Source of the DNA: CAZALT01 sp964485515
GTDB lineage: Bacteria > Actinomycetota > Acidimicrobiia > Acidimicrobiales > Acidimicrobilacustridaceae
DNA: 11,424 nucleotides
NCBI GenBank assembly: GCA_964485515.1
Contig: CAZALT010000111.1
Span: 1-11,424 of the forward strand
Direction: 5' to 3'
Shown in pieces: positions 1 to 6,305 of this stretch. Below the pieces are notes generated by a model that made no database searches, was not told the DNA's origin, and saw only the letters and a list, made by a program, of their open reading frames with translations. Both the position numbers and the translations under genes were made by a program. The first letter of the stretch is position 1, and every line of letters begins with the position of its first letter.

Positions 1-517
1 TGTCCTGGTTCCCAGCCGTCAGCGAGCGGGCGAGGCCGGCGCGGCCGCGGGCGATGCGCGACCGCACCGTGCCGGGCGCGATGTCGAGCACCTCGCTGAT
101 CTCGGCGTAGTCGAGGCCGAGCACGTCACGCAGCACGACGGCGGTGCGGTACTCGCCAGAGAGGCCGTCGAGGGCGGCGTCGAGGGTCAGGCGCTCGCTG
201 ACGAGCTCGGCGACGCCGGGTGGCCCCCCTGGGTCGGGCGCTTCGAAGATCTCTTCGACCGGATCGGGTCGGCGTCGACGACGGCGCAGCTCGTCGAGGC
301 AGGCGTTGGTGGCAACGCGGTAGGCCCACGTCGTGAACTTGGCCCGTCCGTCGAAGCGGGGGAGGCCCTTCACGATGGCGAGCAGAGCCTCCTGGGTGGC
401 GTCCTGGGCGTCGCTGTCGTTGCCGGTCATCCGCCGGCACAGGGCATAGATGCGGTCGAGGTGTCGACGGAGGAGCGCGTCGAGAGCTTGTTGATCGCCC
501 GTCTGGGCAGCGACCAC
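1..517 (-). CDS. ECF-type RNA polymerase sigma factor (SigM-like by position), 3' end cut by window edge
   Basis: Seen: the minus frame stays open to the left edge and reads as a group 4 sigma-70 factor. Region 2 includes LVVAAQTGDQQALDALLRRH, then DAQDATQEALL and FTTWAYRVATNACLDELRRR. Region 4 includes EYRTAVVLRDVLGLDYAEIS and GTVRSRIARGRAGLARSL, the helix-turn-helix that contacts the -35 element. About 172 codons lie in the window, so only the very end is missing. Known: such factors direct core RNA polymerase to stress promoters and are usually held by an anti-sigma factor encoded next door, here expected beyond the left edge. The gene follows the membrane kinase, the place held by sigM after the MurJ-pseudokinase gene in Mycobacterium. 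Odd: between the kinase stop and the region 2 homology the only in-frame ATG, GTG or TTG is the GTG at 515-517, which leaves almost no N-terminal extension and has no Shine-Dalgarno sequence. The start is therefore uncertain. The family call is firm; SigM orthology is inferred from position. Confidence 0.88.
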   Translation of the reverse strand, partial: MVAAQTGDQQALDALLRRHLDRIYALCRRMTGNDSDAQDATQEALLAIVKGLPRFDGRAKFTTWAYRVATNACLDELRRRRRRPDPVEEIFEAPDPGGPPGVAELVSERLTLDAALDGLSGEYRTAVVLRDVLGLDYAEISEVLDIAPGTVRSRIARGRAGLARSLTAGNQD

Positions 518-553
518 GAGGGTCTGGTCATCGGCGTCGGGTGTGATGGCAGG

Positions 554-559
554 AGTGTA
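554..559 (-). promoter_or_regulatory. Possible -10 box (TACACT) upstream of the sigma factor gene
   Basis: TACACT fits the actinobacterial TANNNT -10 pattern and lies in the 83-bp gap between the kinase stop and the sigma factor GTG, about 36 bases before that GTG. No convincing -35 hexamer is visible 16-19 bases further upstream. If it is real, the sigma gene can be transcribed separately from the kinase gene. The call rests on one hexamer. Confidence 0.3.
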
Positions 560-600
560 GGGAGCTGGTTGCTCGCGCGCCGCCTGGGACGACGGGCACC

Positions 601-2229
601 TCAGCGGGCGGCGGTGACCTCGTTGATCGCGACGCGGTTCGGTTGCGTGCCCAGCTCGGTGATCCAGATGAGCACCGCGGATCCGGTTGCTCCGTCCAGG
701 GCGAAGCGGACTTCGCCACCGATGCCGGTCGCGCTGGTGACGGGTGGACCCCAGTCGGCCAGGTCTTGGCTGGGCTTGTCGGCGACGAAGATCTGGGCGC
801 TCCAGCCCTGGCTCTCGGTGATGACGTTGAGGTGGTCGAGCGCGGCGGGGTCGCCGGTGGTGAGGACGAGTCCGACGCCTTCCTTGGCGCCGCCGAAGTC
901 GCGTGTCCGGTAGGTCTCGGTTCGCCACGAGGTTCGGGGGTCGCCGTCGGTGGCGAAGCCGACCTCGTCGTCGTGCTCACCGTCGCCTGTCGGGTCGATC
1001 ACGGCGAAGCCGGTGAGCGCGACGGCTTCGGGAGAGGTGGTGCTGTCGGCACCGCTCGGGGCTCCGCCCAGATCGGTGTCGCCGGCCTGGCTCCGCGCGA
1101 TGAGGAGCGCGGCGAGGCCGGCCGCGGCGATGACGACCACCGCCACGATGGCGGGAACCAGCCAGTGGCGCCGTGGGCGCGGCGCGGACGTGGGTTGGCG
1201 CGGTGCGCTCGCAGCAGGAGATGATCCGCCGGCCCGCGGCCACGGCGTTGCCCCCGGTGGGAGGCGCTCAGGTGTCGGACCCGGTGCCGGTACGGGCGCC
1301 GGCGTGACGGTGGTGTGATCGGGATCGACCGGTGTGGGGGTGCGATCGGGTTGCGGAGCCGGTGCGGGGGCCAGGACCCGCGGGTCGGTGAGCGCATGGC
1401 GCATCGCCGCGGCGTTGGTGAAGCGAACCTCGCGGGAACGGGCCAGGGCCATGAGCAAGGCCTGCTCGAGGGCGGGTGGGATGTCGGGCCGGAACGACGA
1501 GGGTCGTGGTGGGTCTTGGTGGAGGCGTACCAGGGCGGTCGCGGCGGCACCGTCGGCGACGAAGGGCGGCCTCCCGCACAGTGCCTCGTAGAGCACGACG
1601 CCCAGCCCGTAGATGTCGGTGCGCCCATCGACCTTCTCGCCCTCCACCTGCTCGGGTGCGAGGTACTTCACCGTGCCCAGCATGGTTCCCGTGTTGGTCA
1701 TGTCGGTGCTGTCGTGCACCTTGGCGATGCCGAAGTCGGTGACCATCACCCGCCCGTCGTCGCAGAGCAAGATGTTAGCCGGCTTTATGTCACGGTGGAT
1801 GACCCCGGCCCGATGCGCGGTGGTCAACGCGTCGGCGACGTCGGCACCGATGTGGATCACCTCGACCGGGTCGAGACGCCCGCGCTCGTCGAGGTACTCG
1901 CGCAGGTTCCGGCCGCGGGCGAGCTCCATGATGATGGCGAACAGCCCGCCGGTCTGGCAGGTGTCGTAGATCGCGACGATCGACGGGTGCCGAAGTCGGG
2001 CGGCGGCGAGGGCCTCCGATCGGAACCTCGTGGTGAACGACTCGTCGGCGGCCAGGTGGGAGTGGAGGACCTTGATGGCGATCGGCCGCTCGAGGACCCG
2101 ATCGGTCCCCTCCCAGACCTCGGCCATGCCCCCGGCCGCGAGCAGGCGATGCAGCTCGTAGCGCTCGCTGAGGACCAGGCCGGGATGCGGCGTGGATTCG
2201 GCGCGCTGGGGCAGGTTGGTGTCGGCCAC
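601..2229 (-). CDS. Membrane Ser/Thr protein kinase with extracytoplasmic domain resembling the C-terminal domain of the MurJ-pseudokinase
   Basis: 542 aa from a GTG start. Residues 24-285 form a Hanks-type kinase with all catalytic elements: glycine-rich loop AAGGMAEV (31-38), ATP-binding lysine K53 in AIKVL, alpha-C glutamate E72, catalytic loop HRDIKPAN (145-152), DFG (165-167), a Thr-rich activation segment (T175-T186) and APE (191-193). It should therefore phosphorylate Ser/Thr on cytoplasmic targets. A Pro-rich linker (about 286-355) leads to one membrane helix (about 356-378) and an outer domain (about 402-542) containing DPTGDGEHDDEV, ATDGDPRTSWRTETY and VGLVLTTG. From memory, this domain resembles the discoidin/NPCBM-like C-terminal domain that follows the pseudokinase of mycobacterial MurJ (Rv3910), where the kinase fold is dead and fused to the flippase. 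Here no MurJ is attached and the active site is complete. The gene lies between degV and the sigma factor. Kinase identity is firm; the Rv3910-type relationship is a good inference from domain and position. Confidence 0.93.
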   Translation of the reverse strand: MADTNLPQRAESTPHPGLVLSERYELHRLLAAGGMAEVWEGTDRVLERPIAIKVLHSHLAADESFTTRFRSEALAAARLRHPSIVAIYDTCQTGGLFAIIMELARGRNLREYLDERGRLDPVEVIHIGADVADALTTAHRAGVIHRDIKPANILLCDDGRVMVTDFGIAKVHDSTDMTNTGTMLGTVKYLAPEQVEGEKVDGRTDIYGLGVVLYEALCGRPPFVADGAAATALVRLHQDPPRPSSFRPDIPPALEQALLMALARSREVRFTNAAAMRHALTDPRVLAPAPAPQPDRTPTPVDPDHTTVTPAPVPAPGPTPERLPPGATPWPRAGGSSPAASAPRQPTSAPRPRRHWLVPAIVAVVVIAAAGLAALLIARSQAGDTDLGGAPSGADSTTSPEAVALTGFAVIDPTGDGEHDDEVGFATDGDPRTSWRTETYRTRDFGGAKEGVGLVLTTGDPAALDHLNVITESQGWSAQIFVADKPSQDLADWGPPVTSATGIGGEVRFALDGATGSAVLIWITELGTQPNRVAINEVTAAR

Positions 2230-2239
2230 GGCGAGCCAG

Positions 2240-2250
2240 ACGCTACCGGC
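2240..2250 (-). promoter_or_regulatory. Promoter -10 region of the kinase gene (GCCGGTAGCGT)
   Basis: On the minus strand TAGCGT (2245-2240) ends ten bases before the kinase GTG, so transcription would begin at or a few bases before the start codon and give a leaderless or nearly leaderless mRNA. No Shine-Dalgarno sequence precedes the GTG, which fits. The same 11 bases occur in front of the CCA-adding enzyme gene at 6287-6297. No clear -35 box is visible. Confidence 0.5.
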
Positions 2251-2311
2251 AGGACCGTTCGGGGGCGGCGCGGGTGGTCACGGAGTCTCGAGCCCAGCTT
2301 CGGCCTGAGGA

Positions 2312-3142
2312 TCAGTGCACGAAGCAGCAGCCGATGATGCGCGGTCCGCCGTGGGTGCCGATGACGGCTCCGATCTTGCCCACGGTGATCTGGTCGCGGG
2401 GGTACCGGTCGGCGATCATGTCGAGGAACTCGTCGATGTCGGGAGCCTCGCCGTGGGCCACGACGACGTGGCTGATGTCGCCCTGCTCGTAGATGAGGTC
2501 GCGGAGCGCCTCGAGCGACTTGCGCCGGGTGCGGTGCTTGCCGGCCTCGGAGACGGTGCCCTGGATGCGGATCATGGGCTTGATCGAGAGCAGCCCACCG
2601 ACGAGCGCCTGGGCTCCGCCGACGCGGCCGCCCTTCTTCAGGTTGTCGAGGGTGTCGAGCGTGGCGAAGATGTCGGTGCCGGCGACCAGTTCGGCGATGA
2701 TCGCTTCGATCTCGTCGGCGGACTTGCCGTCGGCGGCGGCCCGCGCCGCCTCGAGCACCTGGGTGCCGAGGCCGGCGGTGATGGTCTGCGAGTCGATCAC
2801 CCGGACGTCGATCTCGCCGTCGAGCGATCGTTGCGCAGCTCGTGCCGCCTCGATGGTGGCCGAGAGCGCACCGGAGAGGTTGATGCAGACGACCGCGTCA
2901 GCGCCCGCCTCCTTGGCGTTGCGGAAGGCGACCTCGAATGCTCCGGGCGACGGAGCCGAGGTCTCGGGCAGCCCGTCGAAGTCGGCCATCTTCGTGTAGA
3001 AGTCCTCGACGCTGAGCTGCTCGCGGTCGACGAGCTCCTCGTCGCCGAACCGGATGCTCAGCGGAACGACGGTGATGCCGTTGGCGGCCACCTGCTCATC
3101 GGTCAGATCGCAGGCGCTGTCGGTGACGATGTGGACAGCCAT
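2312..3142 (-). CDS. DegV family fatty-acid-binding protein
   Basis: 276 aa, the usual size for the family. Characteristic motifs appear in order: TDSACDL (7-13), TSAPSPG (61-67), NLSGALSAT (88-96), DSQTITAGLG (117-126), DTLDNLKKGGRVGG (163-176) and GTHGGPRIIG (262-271). Known: DegV proteins are soluble two-domain proteins that bind a fatty acid. In Firmicutes their FakB members present it to the kinase FakA for phosphorylation and phospholipid synthesis; the role in actinomycetes is unclear. No FakA-like gene is visible in the window. The ATG at 3142 is chosen because a strong Shine-Dalgarno AGGGGGGA sits three bases upstream and homology starts at residue 2; the open frame continues further upstream but reads as low-complexity sequence. 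The gene lies between the DUF6049-type gene and the kinase, a slot where murJ is found in related gene orders. No signal peptide or membrane helix is seen. Confidence 0.93.
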   Translation of the reverse strand: MAVHIVTDSACDLTDEQVAANGITVVPLSIRFGDEELVDREQLSVEDFYTKMADFDGLPETSAPSPGAFEVAFRNAKEAGADAVVCINLSGALSATIEAARAAQRSLDGEIDVRVIDSQTITAGLGTQVLEAARAAADGKSADEIEAIIAELVAGTDIFATLDTLDNLKKGGRVGGAQALVGGLLSIKPMIRIQGTVSEAGKHRTRRKSLEALRDLIYEQGDISHVVVAHGEAPDIDEFLDMIADRYPRDQITVGKIGAVIGTHGGPRIIGCCFVH

Positions 3143-3190
3143 GTTCCCCCCTGGGTCTCGAGCGCGCGGGTGTGCTCGAGGTGTTGTCGG

Positions 3191-3196
3191 AGCGTA
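3191..3196 (-). promoter_or_regulatory. Possible -10 box (TACGCT) for degV
   Basis: TACGCT on the minus strand lies in the 76-bp gap between the DUF6049-type stop and the degV ATG, 48 bases before the ATG. That leaves a leader of about 40 bases carrying the Shine-Dalgarno sequence. A weak -35 candidate, CTGACC (3222-3217), is spaced too far away at 20 bases. Read-through from the upstream gene is equally possible. Confidence 0.3.
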
Positions 3197-3218
3197 GCGG
3201 TGCGTCAGCTGGGCCGGG

Positions 3219-5414
3219 TCAGCGCAGCGTGGGATGGCTCGACTCGACGAGCTGTCGGGCCCGTCGGGTCTTGCGGAAGTGCATGGCCCACCACAGGAGG
3301 AGGAACGCACCGGCGCTTATCGACAGGATCAGCCCGATGCCCGAGATCGCGGTGGAGCGCACCGTGAACGATGCCGCGGCGATGAGGAGCTGGTGGTCCG
3401 GAGTTCGTACCGACACCTGGACCGGGAACGCTCCGGTGGTACGAGACGCGACCGGAACGTCGACGCGGGTGGACGAGTTGGGGGCGAGGACGACCGTTCG
3501 GGCGTCTCCCTCAGGGAACTCGAGCTTCACGCTCGAGACCTCTACCTCCACCTCGACCTCGTAGTCGAGGTGGTTCTCGACGGTGACCGGGAGCTCGCCT
3601 CGTTCTTCGGTGAGCGTGACGCGTTGGTCGTCGGGGGTCACGATGCCGTCGAACTGCGCGTCGATGAAGTGGGTGACGCCGTCGAGGTAGTCGTCCCGGG
3701 TCGCCTGGTCGAGTCCTCTGGCCTCGGCCACGAGGATCCGTCGGTCGAGCCCGTCGGCGCTCGTGGTGTCGGTGCGCAGCATGGTGCGGTAGGACGCGAC
3801 CTGCGCCCGGGTCTCGGCCGCGTCCTGGGCGAGCGAGCCGACCGATCCGGGTGGATCCGCGGTGTACGGCCGGATGAGTGGGTCGCCCGCGCGTCCGGGG
3901 GCGGTGCTCGTGACGCGGAAGAGGTCGTCGATGGTCACGGCACTGACCATGGGGGCACCACCGGCGTCGTCCCGGTTCGTCAGCCCGTCGAGGATCGCGT
4001 CGTAGGTCTCGACGGGTACGGCGAGCTCGGTGGGGACCGAGAGCACCGTGCCTCGGGGATCGGTCCCCGTCGTGAGCCAGGTCAGCGCGAGGTCGGCGAG
4101 CACGAGGTGGCCGTTGAGCACCGGGTCGGTCGTCTCGGTGAGACGGCGGATCAGGGAGTCGTTCGTGGCGACGGACCGGATGGCCTGGCCCGCGCTGTCG
4201 GTCACGTCGAAGGTCTGGAACGGGATCGCCGGGTCGGAACCCGACACGGCCTCGAGCTGGCTCTCGGGGATCACCAACTGGTTGGTACCGGTGAACCGGA
4301 AGCGGGTGAGGGTCTCGGCGGTGATGGTGGGGTCGGTCAGCACGGTGAGGGTGTCGGGGCGGACGCCGACTCGTTCGTCGACCACCTCGGCGCCGGTGAG
4401 GAGCTGCTCGTTGAGCTCGGTGTCGGCGGGTGGTGGTGAGGCGACCCACGAACCGAGATCGATGTCGACGAAGCTCTGGCCCAGGATCTGCTGGGCTCTC
4501 GCCAGTCGCGTGAACGCGGGGAGCCGGTGGGTGGCGGAGGCCGGGTTGGACGCATCGATGTAGGCGAGACCATCGAGGGTCTCGGGGGTCGGTGCGTAGG
4601 TGAGGTCGACCGATGGGTGGGATCCGATGGCGGCGAGCGCCGCATCGATCCGTTGGAGCGCGGCGGCGTCGAAGACGGTGGTGCCATCGGGCTGGAGAGC
4701 AGGAGGCGCGTGGATCGGCACGATCAGGGAGAACGCCAGGGGCGTGTCGGCGCCGCGGGTCCCGTCGGCGGGGAGCCGGAGGAGGTGGGTGACGACCGAG
4801 GCGAGTGGGTTGTCGTCGGGGTCGGTGACGGTGATGCGCACCGGGTACACGCCGGCTTGGCTCAGCTGGATGCCGAACGGGGGTGTCCGGTCGTCGGTGA
4901 CCGGGATCGAGGCCTGGATGCCTGACCTGGTGTCGGTCGCGGTCGCGGGCGGATAGGCGTTCAGCTCGAAGGGATGGATGTCCGAGTTGAGCGGCCGTCC
5001 CAGATCTTCACCGCGGATGGTGTCGTCCAACTGGGTCGGTCGGGTGATCCGGGGGAAGACGGCAAGGTCGAGCCGGTCGGTCGGCGAGGCGCCCTGGATG
5101 TCGAGTGCGAGCTCGAAGGTGCCCGTGGGTGACACCCACGAGGACTGCGACAGGATCGAGATCGTCGGACTGTCCGGTTGGGGTCGGGAGCTGTCTCCTG
5201 GTCCGCTCGGCGTCTCGACTGGGCCTTGGACAGGCTGTTGGGTGTGGATCGTGGCGGTGGCGTTCGCGGGCCCGATCAGAGCGAACACGAGGGCGGTCGC
5301 CACGACCATCGCCAGGGCGGAGCGACGAGTTGCTCGGCGGGTCGATCCCGCTGACGAGGATCGCCCAGGTGTGGCCGGGTCGCGTCGGTGGGAGTCGCGT
5401 CGGGTCGGGGTCAT
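3219..5414 (-). CDS. Large exported membrane-anchored protein, DUF6049-type (Rv3909-like)
   Basis: 731 aa. An Arg-rich N-terminus precedes a signal sequence (about 33-52, ALAMVVATALVFALIGPANA). A long extracytoplasmic region follows, then one C-terminal membrane helix (about 690-711) and a basic tail, FRKTRRARQ. The protein therefore lies outside the membrane with a short cytoplasmic end. Near residue 605 comes GELPVTVENHLDYEVEVEVE and then RTPDHQLL, a beta-sandwich stretch typical of this family just before the anchor. Known: relatives such as Rv3909 are conserved next to murJ in actinomycetes and are thought to belong to envelope assembly; no biochemical function is established. The ATG overlaps the stop of the upstream acetyltransferase in ATGA (5411-5414) and has no Shine-Dalgarno sequence, so translational coupling is likely. 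A run of alternating Glu and Val (EVEVEVEV) is a local oddity that fits a beta strand. The family assignment rests on the overall pattern and gene order. Confidence 0.82.
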   Translation of the reverse strand: MTPTRRDSHRRDPATPGRSSSAGSTRRATRRSALAMVVATALVFALIGPANATATIHTQQPVQGPVETPSGPGDSSRPQPDSPTISILSQSSWVSPTGTFELALDIQGASPTDRLDLAVFPRITRPTQLDDTIRGEDLGRPLNSDIHPFELNAYPPATATDTRSGIQASIPVTDDRTPPFGIQLSQAGVYPVRITVTDPDDNPLASVVTHLLRLPADGTRGADTPLAFSLIVPIHAPPALQPDGTTVFDAAALQRIDAALAAIGSHPSVDLTYAPTPETLDGLAYIDASNPASATHRLPAFTRLARAQQILGQSFVDIDLGSWVASPPPADTELNEQLLTGAEVVDERVGVRPDTLTVLTDPTITAETLTRFRFTGTNQLVIPESQLEAVSGSDPAIPFQTFDVTDSAGQAIRSVATNDSLIRRLTETTDPVLNGHLVLADLALTWLTTGTDPRGTVLSVPTELAVPVETYDAILDGLTNRDDAGGAPMVSAVTIDDLFRVTSTAPGRAGDPLIRPYTADPPGSVGSLAQDAAETRAQVASYRTMLRTDTTSADGLDRRILVAEARGLDQATRDDYLDGVTHFIDAQFDGIVTPDDQRVTLTEERGELPVTVENHLDYEVEVEVEVSSVKLEFPEGDARTVVLAPNSSTRVDVPVASRTTGAFPVQVSVRTPDHQLLIAAASFTVRSTAISGIGLILSISAGAFLLLWWAMHFRKTRRARQLVESSHPTLR

Positions 5415-6148
5415 CCGCGCGCTCGAGCGTCTGCGCTGGAGGGGTCGAGCTCGCGTTGGAGAACCGCGAGCCCCGTCGGTTCCCGTATGAAGCCGAGGTG
5501 CTCGTACAGCGACACCGCGGTCTGGTTCGATTCCTGGGTGTTGACGAGGATCGAGGCGCAGTGGTGGGAGCGGGCCCAGGCGAGCGCGTCGTGCACGAGG
5601 GCTGAGCCGACGCCCCGTCCCTGGGCCGACGGGTCGACGGCGAGGCGTTGCAGGTAGGCGATGCCTCCGGCGCGCCCCGTCACGGCGTAGCCGACGACGC
5701 GGCCGGCGGGGGTGGCCACCCGGAACCGGGAGGACGGCGTGGCCGTCCGGGCGTCGAGCAGGCCCCGCTCGTCGAACCGCCAGAACGGGGCGAACGCGGC
5801 GGCGTCGACCTCGAGGACTCGGGAGCGGTCACGGCGGCGCCCGCGGCGCAGGTGGGCGGCGCGGGAGGGGGCCTCAGTGGGTTCGAGGAGCGTTCTGCGC
5901 AGGAGGTGCAGGCGTTCGGTCACCCGGAAGCCGGCGTCGAGGAAGGGCAGTTGCTCGAGATCGGACAGCGCGGGCGTGAGCACAGCGACGTATCCGTCGT
6001 CGGCCAGCCGTTCGACGAGCTCGATCACGGTGTCCGCCGAGAACCGCTGACCGGGAGAGGGGACGACCTGCGCGATGGAGGCGTCGCCTCTCCACGGGCC
6101 GACGCGGAGTTGGTTGGAGCCCCACTGGAGCATCTCGAGCTTGCCCAT
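5411..6148 (-). CDS. GNAT family N-acetyltransferase
   Basis: 245 aa from the ATG at 6148. Residues about 95-235 form a GNAT domain: IAYLQRLAVDPSAQGRGVGS carries the acetyl-CoA pyrophosphate-binding motif QGRGVG (176-181), and VNTQESNQTAVSLYEHLGF is the usual final helix and strand. Residues 1-90 look like a degenerate first GNAT half (ALSDLEQLPFLDAGFRVTERL), so the layout recalls two-domain enzymes such as mycothiol synthase MshD, but the first half is too short and diverged to claim that. The substrate is unknown. The start is uncertain: an in-frame GTG at 6190 would add 14 residues, and the open frame runs further up, antisense to the CCA gene, where it cannot be real. The stop overlaps the start of the DUF6049-type gene in ATGA, so the two form an operon. 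In Mycobacterium a NUDIX hydrolase (mutT4) holds this position. Confidence 0.85.
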   Translation of the reverse strand: MGKLEMLQWGSNQLRVGPWRGDASIAQVVPSPGQRFSADTVIELVERLADDGYVAVLTPALSDLEQLPFLDAGFRVTERLHLLRRTLLEPTEAPSRAAHLRRGRRRDRSRVLEVDAAAFAPFWRFDERGLLDARTATPSSRFRVATPAGRVVGYAVTGRAGGIAYLQRLAVDPSAQGRGVGSALVHDALAWARSHHCASILVNTQESNQTAVSLYEHLGFIREPTGLAVLQRELDPSSADARARG

Positions 6149-6161
6149 CGCGATCTGGACG

Positions 6162-6167
6162 AGGATA
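6162..6167 (-). promoter_or_regulatory. Possible -10 box (TATCCT) for the acetyltransferase-DUF6049 operon
   Basis: TATCCT on the minus strand ends 13 bases before the ATG at 6148, so a transcript from it would have a leader of a few bases. It supports the ATG at 6148 over the GTG at 6190, because the GTG would lie upstream of this box. No -35 element is recognised. Low confidence. Confidence 0.3.
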
Positions 6168-6286
6168 CGACGGCGGACCGGCGCGATCACTCCACCGCCC
6201 TGGACAGGTCGGCGGGTGCCCTGGGCGAGTGGTCGGGAGCGGGCTGGTCGGTGCCCGTCGAACGGCTTCGGGTGTGGTGCGGTCGA

Positions 6287-6297
6287 GCCGGTAGCGT
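6287..6297 (+). promoter_or_regulatory. Promoter -10 region of the CCA-adding enzyme gene (GCCGGTAGCGT)
   Basis: TAGCGT (6292-6297) ends eight bases before the GTG at 6306, placing transcription start at or next to the start codon, as in leaderless actinobacterial mRNAs. No Shine-Dalgarno sequence precedes the GTG. The 11-base string also precedes the kinase gene (2240-2250, minus strand) at almost the same distance from its GTG. Confidence 0.5.
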
Positions 6298-6305
6298 TGC
6301 CCGAC

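Noticed and set aside
126..440. A 104-codon minus-strand open frame within the sigma factor region.
   Set aside because: It is almost entirely Arg/Pro/Gly with no motif. The overlapping frame that runs off the left edge carries clear sigma regions 2 and 4.
1315..2337. A 340-codon plus-strand open frame opposite the kinase gene.
   Set aside because: Its composition is that of an antisense frame, and the kinase motifs on the other strand are unambiguous.
3143..3310. Upstream extension of the degV frame by 56 codons.
   Set aside because: It would overlap the end of the DUF6049-type gene and lacks homology. The ATG at 3142 has a strong Shine-Dalgarno sequence and gives the usual family length.
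3543..3563. Alternating Glu/Val run in the DUF6049-type protein as a possible repeat expansion.
   Set aside because: It is only about eight residues, uses several different codons, and fits a normal beta strand in the domain before the membrane anchor.
6075..6305. Upstream extension of the CCA-adding enzyme frame by 77 codons.
   Set aside because: It overlaps the divergent acetyltransferase gene, and family homology begins only after the GTG at 6306, which has a -10 box just upstream.
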